Below are positions 8,975 through 17,735 of a stretch of DNA of 64,000 nucleotides, in pieces; within the stretch, counting starts at the first letter, position 1, and each line of letters starts with the position of its first letter. The notes beneath the pieces are model-generated. The model worked only from the letters and a program-made list of their open reading frames with translations, ran no database searches and had not been told where the DNA came from. Source of the stretch: an uncultured Lachnospiraceae bacterium (GTDB lineage Bacteria > Bacillota > Clostridia > Lachnospirales > Lachnospiraceae); NCBI GenBank assembly GCA_947630125.1, contig CANRGO010000003.1:1-64000 (forward strand), given 5' to 3'. The position numbers and the translations under genes were made by a program.

Positions 8975-8984
8975 GGATATTTGG

Positions 8985-10391
8985 ATGAAATGGAGTTTGA
9001 AAGTTAAACTAATTATTTCCTACGGCTTATTGGCACTGTTTATTATTAGTGCCCTTCTTTTTGTTTCAAATTATGTTATGGAAGAAAAATTTCAGACATA
9101 TGTCATAGAAAATCAAGATAGGAAAAATAAAGGGATTGTAGATGCATTAACTCGTGAAATAAACGATGATGGAGGAATTAACAATCTGGAAACAGTTCTG
9201 AGTATAAGTGAAAGTGCTCTTAATCAGGGAGTTATTGTGATGCTAAATGATAAAAATGGAAACGAAATCTATTGCATGAGTACTTCTAATATGGAATTGT
9301 GTGATGATATGCTAATCAGCATGATGGAAACCATGAAACAAAGATACCCAGATTTTGAAGGGGAGTATCAACAGATTCCCTATCCAGTCATAAAAAAGGG
9401 TCAGCAGGTAGCAACAATTACGCTGGGATTTTATGGACCATTTTACTATCAAGATGAAGAAATTGAGTTTTTAACTGTTTTGAATCGTCTATTTATATGG
9501 ATTGGATTGATTTGTCTTTTGGTTGCAGGTGTGATTGGATATTTACTTTCCGTGCATTTAGTAAGACCAATAAATAAGGTTATCAATAAGGCAAAAAAAA
9601 TTGAAGAAGGTAACTATGGTGATCGAATTCAGATCGATTCAAAAACAAAAGAACTTAATCAACTACTCCAAAGCATTAATTCTCTGGCGGAAACACTGGA
9701 ACAAAAGCAAGTAGAAAAAAAGCGTTTGGCAGCAGATTATGCCCACGAATTTCGAACACCTCTCACAACACTACAATCAAATCTGGAAGCAATGATTGAT
9801 CATATTTTTGAACCAACCTCAGAACGATTAGAAAGCTGTAGAGAAGAAGTGTTAAGATTAAGTAGAATGATATCTGATTTGGACCAACTTGTTACAATGG
9901 AGACAAAACCTTATCTAATAGAAAAGGATGTATTTTGCATGAATACATTAATTCAAGATGTATTAAAAATCTATCATCTGGAATCCAAACTAAAACAGGT
10001 GAAATTTATTACAGGCAATCAGGAGATACAGGTGTTAGCAGATCGAGATAAGTTATTTCAAGTGATATCAAATTTATTTTTAAATGCGATTAAATATACA
10101 AATGAAAATGGCAAAATTGAAATCATATTGGAGAAAACAGAAGAGAAAGTATTAGTCATCATGAAAGATGATGGTATTGGAATAGAGGAAAGTGATTGTT
10201 CTTTAATATTTGAGTCCTTGTACCGAACCGATCGTTCCAGAAGTAGGGACACGGGTGGATCTGGAATCGGTCTTTCTGTTGCAAAAGCCATTGTTTTAGC
10301 TCATGGAGGAGATATCTCTGTAAAAAGTAAAGTTGGTGAAGGCAGTGAATTTGTTTTTTGGATTCCTGTTCATGATAAAAATTATCAATAA
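8985..10391 (+). CDS. HAMP-containing sensor histidine kinase
   Basis: 468 residues from the ATG at 8985; the track start at 8934 lies inside the regulator gene and lacks a ribosome binding site. Two membrane helices (residues ~9-30 and ~170-195) flank an extracytoplasmic sensor loop of ~140 residues. HAMP ('HLVRPINKVINKAKKI') and a dimerisation domain with the phospho-acceptor H254 ('AHEFRTPLTT') follow, then an ATPase domain with N box 'NLFLNAIKYT', G1 'DDGIGIE' and G2 'GSGIGLSVAK'. Partner of the preceding response regulator. The loop has no obvious Met/His-rich copper site: a CMS and a C-D motif are present, but nothing like CusS. Confidence 0.92.
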   Translation: MKWSLKVKLIISYGLLALFIISALLFVSNYVMEEKFQTYVIENQDRKNKGIVDALTREINDDGGINNLETVLSISESALNQGVIVMLNDKNGNEIYCMSTSNMELCDDMLISMMETMKQRYPDFEGEYQQIPYPVIKKGQQVATITLGFYGPFYYQDEEIEFLTVLNRLFIWIGLICLLVAGVIGYLLSVHLVRPINKVINKAKKIEEGNYGDRIQIDSKTKELNQLLQSINSLAETLEQKQVEKKRLAADYAHEFRTPLTTLQSNLEAMIDHIFEPTSERLESCREEVLRLSRMISDLDQLVTMETKPYLIEKDVFCMNTLIQDVLKIYHLESKLKQVKFITGNQEIQVLADRDKLFQVISNLFLNAIKYTNENGKIEIILEKTEEKVLVIMKDDGIGIEESDCSLIFESLYRTDRSRSRDTGGSGIGLSVAKAIVLAHGGDISVKSKVGEGSEFVFWIPVHDKNYQ

Positions 10392-10480
10392 ATTTATTTA
10401 AAGCCTTTCTAATATCTGATTATTGTACTATAATTTAAGAATGTTACCATTCGTTGTAGTTTCAGATAGGAGGATTTTAT

Positions 10481-12106
10481 ATGAGTATGTTTTGTTACCA
10501 GTGTCAGGAAACAGCCAGAGGTACAGGATGTGAAATCATGGGTGTTTGCGGTAAGAAAGAAGAAGTTGCAAAGTTACAAGATTTATTAATGGATTCCTTG
10601 AAACAAATTTCTCAAATTGTAATAAGAAATCAACTGCATGCTACAAATCTTACAGAACTTAATCGGGAAGTTACAAATAGTTTATTTATGACTATAACCA
10701 ATGCAAATTTTGATGAAGATGCAATTGAGAAAAAAATCATGAAACTGTATACTCTGCGTGATGAACTTGAATCAGGACAAGAGAATAAGGCAAGTTATAT
10801 CATTACGAAAGAATATTTAGGAAGAGAAGTAATGTTACAGAAGGCTGAGCTTATTGGTGTTTTGTCAACAAAAGATGAAGATGTGAGATCACTTCGTGAA
10901 CTTGTTGTGTATGGGTTGAAGGGTATGGCTGCATACACGGAACATGCATATAACATTGGATTGGAAGATATGGAACTGTACCAGTTTTTTTATGAAGCGC
11001 TTAATGCGGTAACGGATGATATGAAAACACTAGAGGATTTAATAGCATTAACCTTAAAAACGGGTGAGTTTGGAGTGAAAGCCATGGCTTTATTAGATCA
11101 GGCTAATACCCAAAAATATGGGAATCCAGAACTTACGAAGGTAAATATTGGGGTAAAAGCAAATCCTGCAATTTTGATTTCAGGACATGATTTAGTTGAT
11201 TTAGAACAACTATTAGAACAAACAAAGAATACAGGTGTTGATGTTTATACACATGGAGAAATGTTACCTGCAAATTCCTATCCTTTTTTTAAAAAATATA
11301 ATAATTTAGTTGGTAATTATGGAAATGCATGGTGGAAACAGTTAACTGAGTTTGAAAGTTTTCATGGACCTATCCTATTTACTACCAACTGCATTGTACC
11401 ACCTAAAACTGATGAGTTAAGAAATCGTATTTTTACAACGGGGGCAGCAGGATATCCTGGTTCAATACATATAGAGGCAGATGAAAACGGGAAAAAGGAT
11501 TTTTCAAAAATCATTGAAATGGCAAAACAATTAAAATCTCCAGATGAAATAGAAACAGGATTTATATATGGTGGTTTTGCACATCATCAAGTGATTGCTT
11601 TACAGGACACTGTGGTTGAGGCAGTAAAAAAAGGTGATATCAAGAGATTTTTTGTAATGGGCGGCTGCGATGGAAGAATGAAATCCAGAGATTACTATAC
11701 AGAATTTGCTAAAAAACTTCCAAAAGATACAATTATTTTAACCGCAGGTTGTGCAAAATTCCGTTATAATAAATTACAATTACATGACATTGGAGGAATT
11801 CCAAGAGTTTTGGATGCAGGACAATGTAATGATTCCTATTCTTTGGTATTAATCGCATTAAAATTAAAGGAAGCATTTGGGTTAGCGGATATCAATGACC
11901 TTCCAATTTCATTCAATATTGCTTGGTATGAGCAAAAGGCAGTTATTGTGCTGTTGGCATTATTGTCACTTGGTGTTAAAAATATTCATGCAGGTCCAAC
12001 ATTACCAGCATTTTTCTCACCGAATGTATTAAAAGTATTGATAGAGAAGTTTCAGTTAGCCACAATATCTACAGTGGAAGAGGATCTTGAATTGTTTTTA
12101 GGATAA
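10481..12106 (+). CDS. hcp: Hybrid cluster protein (hydroxylamine reductase / NO reductase)
   Basis: 541 residues. The N-terminal motif '[15 protein letters not shown]' (C5, C8, C17, C23; CX2CX8CX5C) is the class I arrangement found in strict anaerobes and holds the proximal Fe-S cluster. Cysteines of the hybrid 4Fe-2S-2O cluster are visible at 'TTNCIVPP', 'GGCDGR', '[10 protein letters not shown]' and 'DAGQCNDSY'. Known activities are reduction of hydroxylamine and, in E. coli, of nitric oxide, which suggests protection from nitrosative stress. No hcr reductase is adjacent; class I enzymes usually lack one. Strong AGGAGG before the start. A TATAAT lies at 10429-10434. Confidence 0.95.
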   Translation: MSMFCYQCQETARGTGCEIMGVCGKKEEVAKLQDLLMDSLKQISQIVIRNQLHATNLTELNREVTNSLFMTITNANFDEDAIEKKIMKLYTLRDELESGQENKASYIITKEYLGREVMLQKAELIGVLSTKDEDVRSLRELVVYGLKGMAAYTEHAYNIGLEDMELYQFFYEALNAVTDDMKTLEDLIALTLKTGEFGVKAMALLDQANTQKYGNPELTKVNIGVKANPAILISGHDLVDLEQLLEQTKNTGVDVYTHGEMLPANSYPFFKKYNNLVGNYGNAWWKQLTEFESFHGPILFTTNCIVPPKTDELRNRIFTTGAAGYPGSIHIEADENGKKDFSKIIEMAKQLKSPDEIETGFIYGGFAHHQVIALQDTVVEAVKKGDIKRFFVMGGCDGRMKSRDYYTEFAKKLPKDTIILTAGCAKFRYNKLQLHDIGGIPRVLDAGQCNDSYSLVLIALKLKEAFGLADINDLPISFNIAWYEQKAVIVLLALLSLGVKNIHAGPTLPAFFSPNVLKVLIEKFQLATISTVEEDLELFLG

Positions 12107-12140
12107 AAATTATCAGATATAGAAAGGTATTGAAGCGGTT

Positions 12141-12626
12141 ATGACAAAGAGTTCCCTTGTAATGAAAGAAATGATTCTATATTTTGGAAATGATACCAGA
12201 AGGATCCATCATTTTATGAAAGTCTTTTCCTATGCTAAATTGATTGGAGAAATGGAAGGGCTTGAGAAAGATAAGCAGGAACTCCTTGAAATAGCCGCAT
12301 TAACCCACGATATTGGAATAAAAATAAGCGAAGAAAAGTATCAAAGTTCTTCCGGTGAGTACCAACAAATTGAAGGGCCGCCTGAGGCGAAGAAAATGCT
12401 TGAACAATTCAAGTTTGAAGAAGATTATATAGAAAGAATTTGTTATTTAATTGGTCATCATCACACTTATCATGAAATAGATGGATTAGATTATCAGATT
12501 CTTGTGGAAGCAGACTTTCTTGTTAATATCGCTGAGGATCAAATGGAGCAAAAGGCTATTTTATACTGTAAAGACAAGATTTTCAAAACAAAAACAGGAA
12601 TAGAATTATTGGAGAAGTTTATTTGA
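12141..12626 (+). CDS. HD-domain phosphohydrolase-like protein
   Basis: 161 residues. The metal-binding set of a small HD domain is seen: 'RIHHFMKV' (first His), 'LTHDIGI' (HD pair) and 'GHHHTYHEID' (later His residues). The family hydrolyses phosphate esters, often of nucleotides; the substrate cannot be told here. It starts 35 bp after hcp and precedes a transporter gene by 25 bp, so co-transcription with both is likely. Confidence 0.8.
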   Translation: MTKSSLVMKEMILYFGNDTRRIHHFMKVFSYAKLIGEMEGLEKDKQELLEIAALTHDIGIKISEEKYQSSSGEYQQIEGPPEAKKMLEQFKFEEDYIERICYLIGHHHTYHEIDGLDYQILVEADFLVNIAEDQMEQKAILYCKDKIFKTKTGIELLEKFI

Positions 12627-12650
12627 TGAGGTATAAACAGGAGAAAAATT

Positions 12651-13589
12651 ATGACAATTCTTTTTACAAAACTACTTCCGATTTTTGCTCTTATTGGGAT
12701 TGGTCATTTCACAAGAAAATGGGATTTTTTTCAAGAGTCATTTATCAATCAGATGAAGTCTTTAGTTTTAAAGATTGCTCTTCCAGCAGTATTATTTGAC
12801 TCTTTTTCTAGAATGGACTTGGAGATTGATTATCTATTTTTATTTGTTTTTATTTTTTTATATTGCACAATATTATACGGATTGGGGTTTTTATTAAATT
12901 ATTTTTTTTCAGAGAAATATCCGTATCAATCAACCAAAGGATATATGACAGGTTTTGAGTTTGGGATGATAGGTGTTGGTTTGTTTTCCGCTATCTGGGG
13001 AATGGAAAACCTTTCTGTTATTATGTTGATAGCATTTGGCCATGAGTTATTTATTTGGTTCTTTTACGTGATTAATATAGCAAAAAATAAAAGTGAGCGT
13101 GTATCTTTTCAAACCATAATAACTAAATTTATTAAAACACCTACAATATTGGCGATTCTATTTGGAGTTATCCTGAATGTTACCGGAATTAGAATTTATT
13201 TAGATACAGTGTTGCTTGGACAGAGTTTGCAAACATTACTTGATTTTTTAAAACCGTTGACATCGCCACTAATACTTATTATTATTGGCTATACAATGAT
13301 ATTAAAAAAAGGAAATTTAAAAAAATTGTCGTTCTATATGTTAACAAGGATGATCTTGGTTTTGGGTATCGGAACAGTAGTTTTGTTTTTTATTAATGTT
13401 GTAGTTAAGGATTTAGGGCCTTTATTCAACATAGCATTCTATGCATTTATCTGTCTTCCGGCTCCTTATATTTTGCCCTTATACATAAAAGATAAGAATG
13501 AAGTTGAATTTATGACACAATTATTGGTGTATTCAACCATTATGTCATTTCTTTTCTATGGGGTACTAGTATATATTTTTTTTAAGTAG
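12651..13589 (+). CDS. AEC-family (auxin efflux carrier-like) transporter
   Basis: 312 residues with about ten hydrophobic helices and the AEC repeat layout: 'LLPIFALIGIGHFTRK' at the start and 'LILIIIGYTMILKKG' in the second half, with the conserved central 'LGVIL'-like helix ('ILFGVILNVTG'). Bacterial members move malate, malonate or other organic acids; the substrate is unknown here. No sensor or metabolic gene nearby fixes the substrate. Confidence 0.85.
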   Translation: MTILFTKLLPIFALIGIGHFTRKWDFFQESFINQMKSLVLKIALPAVLFDSFSRMDLEIDYLFLFVFIFLYCTILYGLGFLLNYFFSEKYPYQSTKGYMTGFEFGMIGVGLFSAIWGMENLSVIMLIAFGHELFIWFFYVINIAKNKSERVSFQTIITKFIKTPTILAILFGVILNVTGIRIYLDTVLLGQSLQTLLDFLKPLTSPLILIIIGYTMILKKGNLKKLSFYMLTRMILVLGIGTVVLFFINVVVKDLGPLFNIAFYAFICLPAPYILPLYIKDKNEVEFMTQLLVYSTIMSFLFYGVLVYIFFK

Positions 13590-13615
13590 AATGACTAGAA
13601 AGGTATGGTTAAAAG

Positions 13616-14071
13616 ATGTTTATTCAGGATCAAAATGCAACATTATGTCAGTCATTATATGCACTGATTCATGGAGAAAAGGATTTCATAGCAAATCTTT
13701 CCAATGCTTCTGCGTTATTATTTCATAGCCTTGAGCAGATTAATTGGGCTGGTTTTTATTTGTTTAAAGAGGAAGAACTTGTTTTAGGGCCCTTTCAGGG
13801 AAAAACAGCCTGCATACGAATAGCACTTGGAAAGGGAGTCTGTGGAACAGCTGCAAGTTTGAAGCAGACATTGGTCGTTAAAGATGTTCATCAATTTCCA
13901 GGTCATATTGCTTGTGATGCAGCATCTCGCTCAGAAATTGTTGTACCAATGATAAAAAATGATAAACTTCTTGGAGTGTTGGATATTGATAGTCCAGTGT
14001 TAGAAAGGTTTTCAGAAGAAGATCAAAGAATACTAGAAGAATTTGTTACAATATTGGTAAATGAACTTTAA
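13616..14071 (+). CDS. msrC: GAF-domain free methionine-(R)-sulfoxide reductase (fRMsr, YebR-type)
   Basis: 151 residues, one GAF domain. Cysteines C66 ('KTACIRI'), C76 ('GKGVCGTAA') and C100 ('HIACDAASRSE') have the same spacing (10 and 24) as C84, C94 and C118 of E. coli fRMsr, whose last cysteine is catalytic. It reduces free Met-R-sulfoxide, a repair step after oxidant exposure. 'INWAGFYLF' and 'LDIDSP' are family hallmarks. A strong hairpin terminator follows. Confidence 0.9.
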   Translation: MFIQDQNATLCQSLYALIHGEKDFIANLSNASALLFHSLEQINWAGFYLFKEEELVLGPFQGKTACIRIALGKGVCGTAASLKQTLVVKDVHQFPGHIACDAASRSEIVVPMIKNDKLLGVLDIDSPVLERFSEEDQRILEEFVTILVNEL

Positions 14072-14077
14072 ATAGAA

Positions 14078-14108
14078 AGAATCCCTGAAATTTCAGGGAT
14101 TCTATTTT
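14078..14108. terminator. Bidirectional terminator between msrC and the ECF S-component gene
   Basis: A perfect 13-bp inverted repeat (AGAATCCCTGAAA / TTTCAGGGATTCT) is followed on the + strand by ATTTTTT. It separates two convergent genes and can serve both, though the U-run is better on the + side. Confidence 0.9.
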
Positions 14109-14633
14109 TTAGGCTATTTTCTTTTCAATTGGATCTAATAAATCTGCTTTACGAAGTACTTTAGCTAGTAATCCTGCAATAACAGAATCTACGAAGTGAT
14201 GAAGAATCGTACCAACTCCAGTTACGATAAATAAGGAATAGGCATTAAAATCAACAAATGGTGTAACAACAAGAACTTCTAATAATCCGTGTATTGGTGC
14301 TGTGATTAAAACGACAATGTGATAAGGTACTTTTTTCTTAATTAAAAGAGCACCGATTAATCCAACAAAAACATGCATAAATGCTCTTGCACCTACTAAG
14401 GGACCTAAATTCATAGTGAAGCCAAGTGCTGATCCAAGCCCAATAAAAATAGCTGCTTTTGGTCCTAAGAACATGGAAATAAACATGGGAACATGAGAAC
14501 CTATCGTAGCGGTAAATGGTGGAATAATGACTTTAAAAAAGACAGCATAAGGAATGACAATTGCCAGTGCAACAAGTAATGCAATGGTTGTAAATTTTTT
14601 GGTGTTCATAGTTTTCATAATTTTACTCCTCAA
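14109..14633 (-). CDS. ECF transporter S component (substrate-binding membrane protein)
   Basis: 174 residues, about six helices, with the short basic N-terminus and 'TTIALLVALAIVIPY' first helix of ECF S components. These proteins bind a vitamin or cofactor precursor and dock on the shared EcfA/A'/T module, which is not in this window. The sequence 'IIPPFTATIGSHVPMFISMFLGP' is conserved in clostridial relatives; the vitamin is not certain (NiaX-like niacin transport is one possibility). The gene has its own divergent promoter with a direct repeat that may be an operator. Start codon: the ATG at 14631-14633 or the one 15 bp downstream both fit the GAGGAG ribosome binding site poorly to moderately. 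Confidence 0.82.
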   Translation of the reverse strand: MRSKIMKTMNTKKFTTIALLVALAIVIPYAVFFKVIIPPFTATIGSHVPMFISMFLGPKAAIFIGLGSALGFTMNLGPLVGARAFMHVFVGLIGALLIKKKVPYHIVVLITAPIHGLLEVLVVTPFVDFNAYSLFIVTGVGTILHHFVDSVIAGLLAKVLRKADLLDPIEKKIA

Positions 14634-14655
14634 TTAAATTTATTAGTTCTGCTAC

Positions 14656-14684
14656 ATAATAACAGGTGACAAGACAGTTGACAA
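14656..14684 (-). promoter_or_regulatory. Promoter with tandem-repeat candidate operator, ECF S-component gene
   Basis: Read on the minus strand: -35 TTGTCA and -10 TATTAT with exactly 17 bp between. The -35 and the spacer are made of two near-identical 11-mers, TTGTCAACTGT and TTGTCACCTGT, one base apart. A 12-bp period means both copies lie on nearly the same DNA face. This looks like a repressor site, perhaps vitamin-responsive; the regulator is unknown. Confidence 0.55.
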
Positions 14685-14759
14685 GTGGTTTTTTGTAAAT
14701 ACTTATTTTCAGATTTCTTACTAGGATTTTACGTTTATGAAAAGAGTATAAACTCATTG

Positions 14760-14788
14760 TTGACAAACCTTGGATGTGCTAGAATAAT
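14760..14788 (+). promoter_or_regulatory. Candidate sigma-A promoter for the 14837 gene
   Basis: TTGACA (14760-14765) and AATAAT (14783-14788) are spaced 17 bp, about 49 bp upstream of the start codon. Confidence 0.55.
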
Positions 14789-14836
14789 CATAATTTCATC
14801 AGGGCAGGATATAGTTGAAAGTAGACAGGTGAAAGT

Positions 14837-15475
14837 ATGAAGGATAAGGAAGAATTTAATGTAAAAGAACTTGATTTTTTTCAAATTGAGAATTCTTACG
14901 GCGGCAATCAAGACTGGTTAACAGACAAAATGATGTATTTTGGTGGTTGTGCGGCAGTTACAGCTTGTGAAAGTGGAATATATTATAAGAAGTATCAAAA
15001 TAGATTTAAGGCAATTACTGGACAGATTTATCCCTATTCAACTCAAGTCATATCAAAAGAAGATTTTATTGAATTTACAAATACAATGAAACCTTATTTG
15101 AAACCAAGAATTGGAGGAATTGCAAAATTAAGTATTTATGTGGAAGGTTTTCAAAAGTATTTACGAGAACAAATGATCGTTGGACTTTCAGTATCGGAAT
15201 TTTCGGGTGATTATCAGATAAATAATGCAAAACTTGTTATTAAAGATCAAATTATAAAGGGCCATCCCATTCCATATTTATTGTTACATCATAAAAATCC
15301 TAATTTTAGACATCTTACCTGGCATTGGTTTTTAATCCTTGGGTTTCGGGAAATTGGGGAAGGTTTTCAGGTGAAAATATCAACCTATGGGAAAGCTCGA
15401 TGGTATGTACTTGAAGATTTATGGAATACTGGTTTTCAAAAAAAAGGTGGCATGATTCTTTTTCAGGATGCATGA
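14837..15475 (+). CDS. Uncharacterised protein, possible papain-fold (C39-like) cysteine peptidase
   Basis: 212 residues, no signal peptide or membrane segment. I do not recognise a named family with certainty. 'NQDWLTDKMMYFGGCAAVT' (residues ~24-42) resembles the active-site helix of C39-like peptidases (a conserved Gln, then 'GCxA'). 'LTWHWFLILGF' followed by 'VKISTYGKARW' resembles their His strand-turn. The putative Cys-His pair is thus present, but the third residue was not placed. Its own promoter lies upstream; a hemerythrin gene follows 32 bp downstream. Alternative: a non-peptidase relative of the same fold. Confidence 0.55.
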   Translation: MKDKEEFNVKELDFFQIENSYGGNQDWLTDKMMYFGGCAAVTACESGIYYKKYQNRFKAITGQIYPYSTQVISKEDFIEFTNTMKPYLKPRIGGIAKLSIYVEGFQKYLREQMIVGLSVSEFSGDYQINNAKLVIKDQIIKGHPIPYLLLHHKNPNFRHLTWHWFLILGFREIGEGFQVKISTYGKARWYVLEDLWNTGFQKKGGMILFQDA

Positions 15476-15507
15476 TCTTATAAAAAATAACGTTAGGAGA
15501 AGACAGA

Positions 15508-15894
15508 ATGTTTGAAATGAAGGATGAGTATTATTTAGGAGTAGAAGAAATGGATTTAGAACACAAACGTTTATTTGAAATTGCAGAGGAGGCATATCAA
15601 TTATCCAAAGATGAATTTGTACCTGATAAGTTTGACTATATCGTAAAAATTCTAGGTGATTTGAAAGAGTATACAATATTTCATTTTGACAGTGAGGAGA
15701 AGTATATGCAAAGTATTTCTCATAAAATGTTCTTTTCTCATAAGTTGGAACATCAAGAGTTTATTGAAAAGCTAAATAATCTGGATTGGAATGAAATTGA
15801 AAAAGATCAAGACAGGGCAATATCAGAAATTTTGAAATTTTTAAATAATTGGCTCGTAAATCATATCTTATATACTGACAAAAAATATGTTTAA
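15508..15894 (+). CDS. Bacteriohemerythrin (second copy)
   Basis: 128 residues. The di-iron ligands are intact: H19 ('DLEHKR'), 'FHFDSEEKYM' (HxxxE), 'LEHQEF' and 'NHILYTDKKY' (HxxxxD). It is clearly diverged from the copy at 1932, so it is not a recent duplicate. Likely O2 binding or scavenging. It shares a transcript with the upstream uncharacterised gene, and a terminator follows. Confidence 0.92.
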   Translation: MFEMKDEYYLGVEEMDLEHKRLFEIAEEAYQLSKDEFVPDKFDYIVKILGDLKEYTIFHFDSEEKYMQSISHKMFFSHKLEHQEFIEKLNNLDWNEIEKDQDRAISEILKFLNNWLVNHILYTDKKYV

Positions 15895-15905
15895 AGTTAA
15901 AAAAG

Positions 15906-15932
15906 AAATCTCATTCAGGAGGTTTTTTTTTT
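15906..15932 (+). terminator. Terminator after the second hemerythrin gene
   Basis: Stem AAATCTC / GAGGTTT (one G-U pair) with a 6-base loop, followed by a run of ten T residues. Confidence 0.65.
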
Positions 15933-16200
15933 GCATAAAACTACACAGCTTTTGGTATTGCATTTTGTGTGCAAAATATATAATATATACAAAAAAATAA
16001 GTAAAATATTTTATTCTTTGTTTAAAATAATAATGAATTTCGTAAGTGTTAAGTGATTTTTGACTATATTGTACATTTATGAGGGTATTTTAGCAATTTT
16101 TGATAACAACATAGCAAAAACTGTAAAGTCTGTAATAGTGAAATTATATATAATCCTATTGTTAGCTATTTAAGTTTAACTAAAAAAGAGGAGGATTATC
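15933..16200 (+). other. AT-rich upstream region of the sugar ABC operon
   Basis: No gene is visible. It holds a short palindrome ATTTTG-TGTG-CAAAAT at about 15963-15978 and a TATAAT at 16149-16154, 47 bp before the binding-protein start, with a weak TGTAAA 21 bp upstream of it. GAGGAGGATT at 16190-16199 is the ribosome binding site. No clear catabolite-repression site was found. Confidence 0.5.
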
Positions 16201-17649
16201 ATGAAACGTTTTACTGCATTATTACTTGTATGTGTGCTGCTAATGTCAATGACATTTATGGGGTGTGGCGCATCAGAAACAGAAACTGCTTCAACTGAAA
16301 CTGAAACAGAAACAAGCACAGAAACAGAAACAGAAGAAGAAGTAGCACCAGAACTTAACACAGAAACACCGGTTGCAGAAGTAACCAATGATCCAGATGT
16401 AAAAGTTATTAATATCTGGAGTTTCACAGATGAAGTTCCAAAAATGATTGAAAAGTATAAGGAATTACATCCAGATTTTCCTTATGAAATCAAAACAACA
16501 ATTATTGCTACCACAGATGGCGCTTATCAGCCAGCACTTGATCAGGCTTTAGCAGGTGGCGGAGCAGATGCACCTGATATTTTCTGTGCAGAAGCGGCTT
16601 TCGTTTTGAAGTACACAAAGGGAGATGCTTCCCAATACGCTGCTAGCTACAAAGATTTAGGAATTGATGTTGATACCTTACTTGTAGAATCAGAAATTGC
16701 TCCATATACAGTTGAAATTGGAACAAACCCTGATGGCAATCTTGTTGGACTTGGATATCAGGCAACAGGTGGCGCTTATATTTATCGCCGCTCAATCGCC
16801 AAAGATGTTTGGGGAACAGATGACCCAGCTGTAATCAAAGATAAAATCGGACCAGGATGGGATAAATTCTATGCTGCAGCAGCTGAGTTAAAAGAAAAAG
16901 GTTATGGAATCGTTTCAGGAGATGGTGATATCTGGCATGCAATTGAAAACAGTTCTGACAAAGGCTGGATTGAAGATGGCAAATTAGTAATTGATCCAAA
17001 ACGTGAAGAATTCCTTGATTTATCAATGAAATTAAAAGAAAATGGATATCACAATGACACCAGAGACTGGCAAGATGCTTGGTTCGCTGATATGAAAGAT
17101 GCAGGAGCACAGAAAATCTTTGGTTTCTTTGGACCAGCTTGGTTAATTAACTATGTTATGGCTGGAAATTCAGGTGGAGAACAACCTGGAGAAGGAACTT
17201 ATGGAGATTGGGCAGTTTGTGAATCACCAGTTGGATTCTTCTGGGGTGGTACTTGGGTTATTGCAAATAAAGATACAAAAATTAAAGCAGCAGTAGGCGA
17301 TATTATTGAATGGATTACCTTAGACTCTTCAGAAACAGGATTACAGTACTATTGGGCAAATGGAACTCTTTATGGAGAAGGTGGAACAAAAGATACCGTT
17401 GCTTCTGGAACTGTTATGAAAAAATCTGACGGAACACTTTCATTCTTAGGCGGACAGGACATGTTTGACGTGTTTGTTCCAGCTGGTGAAAGCGCATCTG
17501 GTAAAAATCAAACTCAATATGATGAAACAATCAATACTTATTTCCGTGATCAAGTACGTGAATATACAGCAGGAAATAAATCGAGAGAAGATGCAATTGC
17601 AGCATTCAAACAGAATGTAGCAGATAATCTTGACGTAATTGTAGAGTAA
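16201..17649 (+). CDS. Extracellular sugar-binding lipoprotein of an ABC importer
   Basis: 482 residues. Signal peptide of 21 residues with lipobox 'FMGC' (C22), then a low-complexity Thr/Glu linker (residues ~26-50, repeats of TE) that should act as a flexible acidic tether, then the family 1 solute-binding fold ('VINIWSFTDEVPKMIEKYKELHPDF', 'ALAGGGADAPDIFCAE'). Aromatic residues ('GFFWGGTWVIANKD', 'FGFFGPAWLINYV') suggest a carbohydrate ligand. The two permease genes follow after a strong intercistronic hairpin, consistent with higher expression of the binding protein. The ligand cannot be told from the sequence. Confidence 0.92.
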   Translation: MKRFTALLLVCVLLMSMTFMGCGASETETASTETETETSTETETEEEVAPELNTETPVAEVTNDPDVKVINIWSFTDEVPKMIEKYKELHPDFPYEIKTTIIATTDGAYQPALDQALAGGGADAPDIFCAEAAFVLKYTKGDASQYAASYKDLGIDVDTLLVESEIAPYTVEIGTNPDGNLVGLGYQATGGAYIYRRSIAKDVWGTDDPAVIKDKIGPGWDKFYAAAAELKEKGYGIVSGDGDIWHAIENSSDKGWIEDGKLVIDPKREEFLDLSMKLKENGYHNDTRDWQDAWFADMKDAGAQKIFGFFGPAWLINYVMAGNSGGEQPGEGTYGDWAVCESPVGFFWGGTWVIANKDTKIKAAVGDIIEWITLDSSETGLQYYWANGTLYGEGGTKDTVASGTVMKKSDGTLSFLGGQDMFDVFVPAGESASGKNQTQYDETINTYFRDQVREYTAGNKSREDAIAAFKQNVADNLDVIVE

Positions 17650-17673
17650 GAAAGCCTAATAAAGTAATTTTCA

Positions 17674-17702
17674 GGGGCGGAGGACGTTTTCCTTACGCCC
17701 CC
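17674..17702 (+). promoter_or_regulatory. Intercistronic hairpin between sugar-binding protein and permease genes
   Basis: GGGGCG...CGCCCC stem, strengthened by an inner GGA/TCC pairing, with no good U-run after it. Such hairpins stabilise the upstream mRNA segment or partly stop transcription, so the binding protein is made in excess of the permeases. Confidence 0.6.
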
Positions 17703-17735
17703 AACTTTATAAATAGAAACCGGAGGTGGACGCTG

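Noticed and set aside
16305-16345. Tandem GAAACA-type repeats, possible CRISPR or satellite
   Set aside because: They encode the Thr/Glu linker of the sugar-binding lipoprotein, in frame; there are no spacers.
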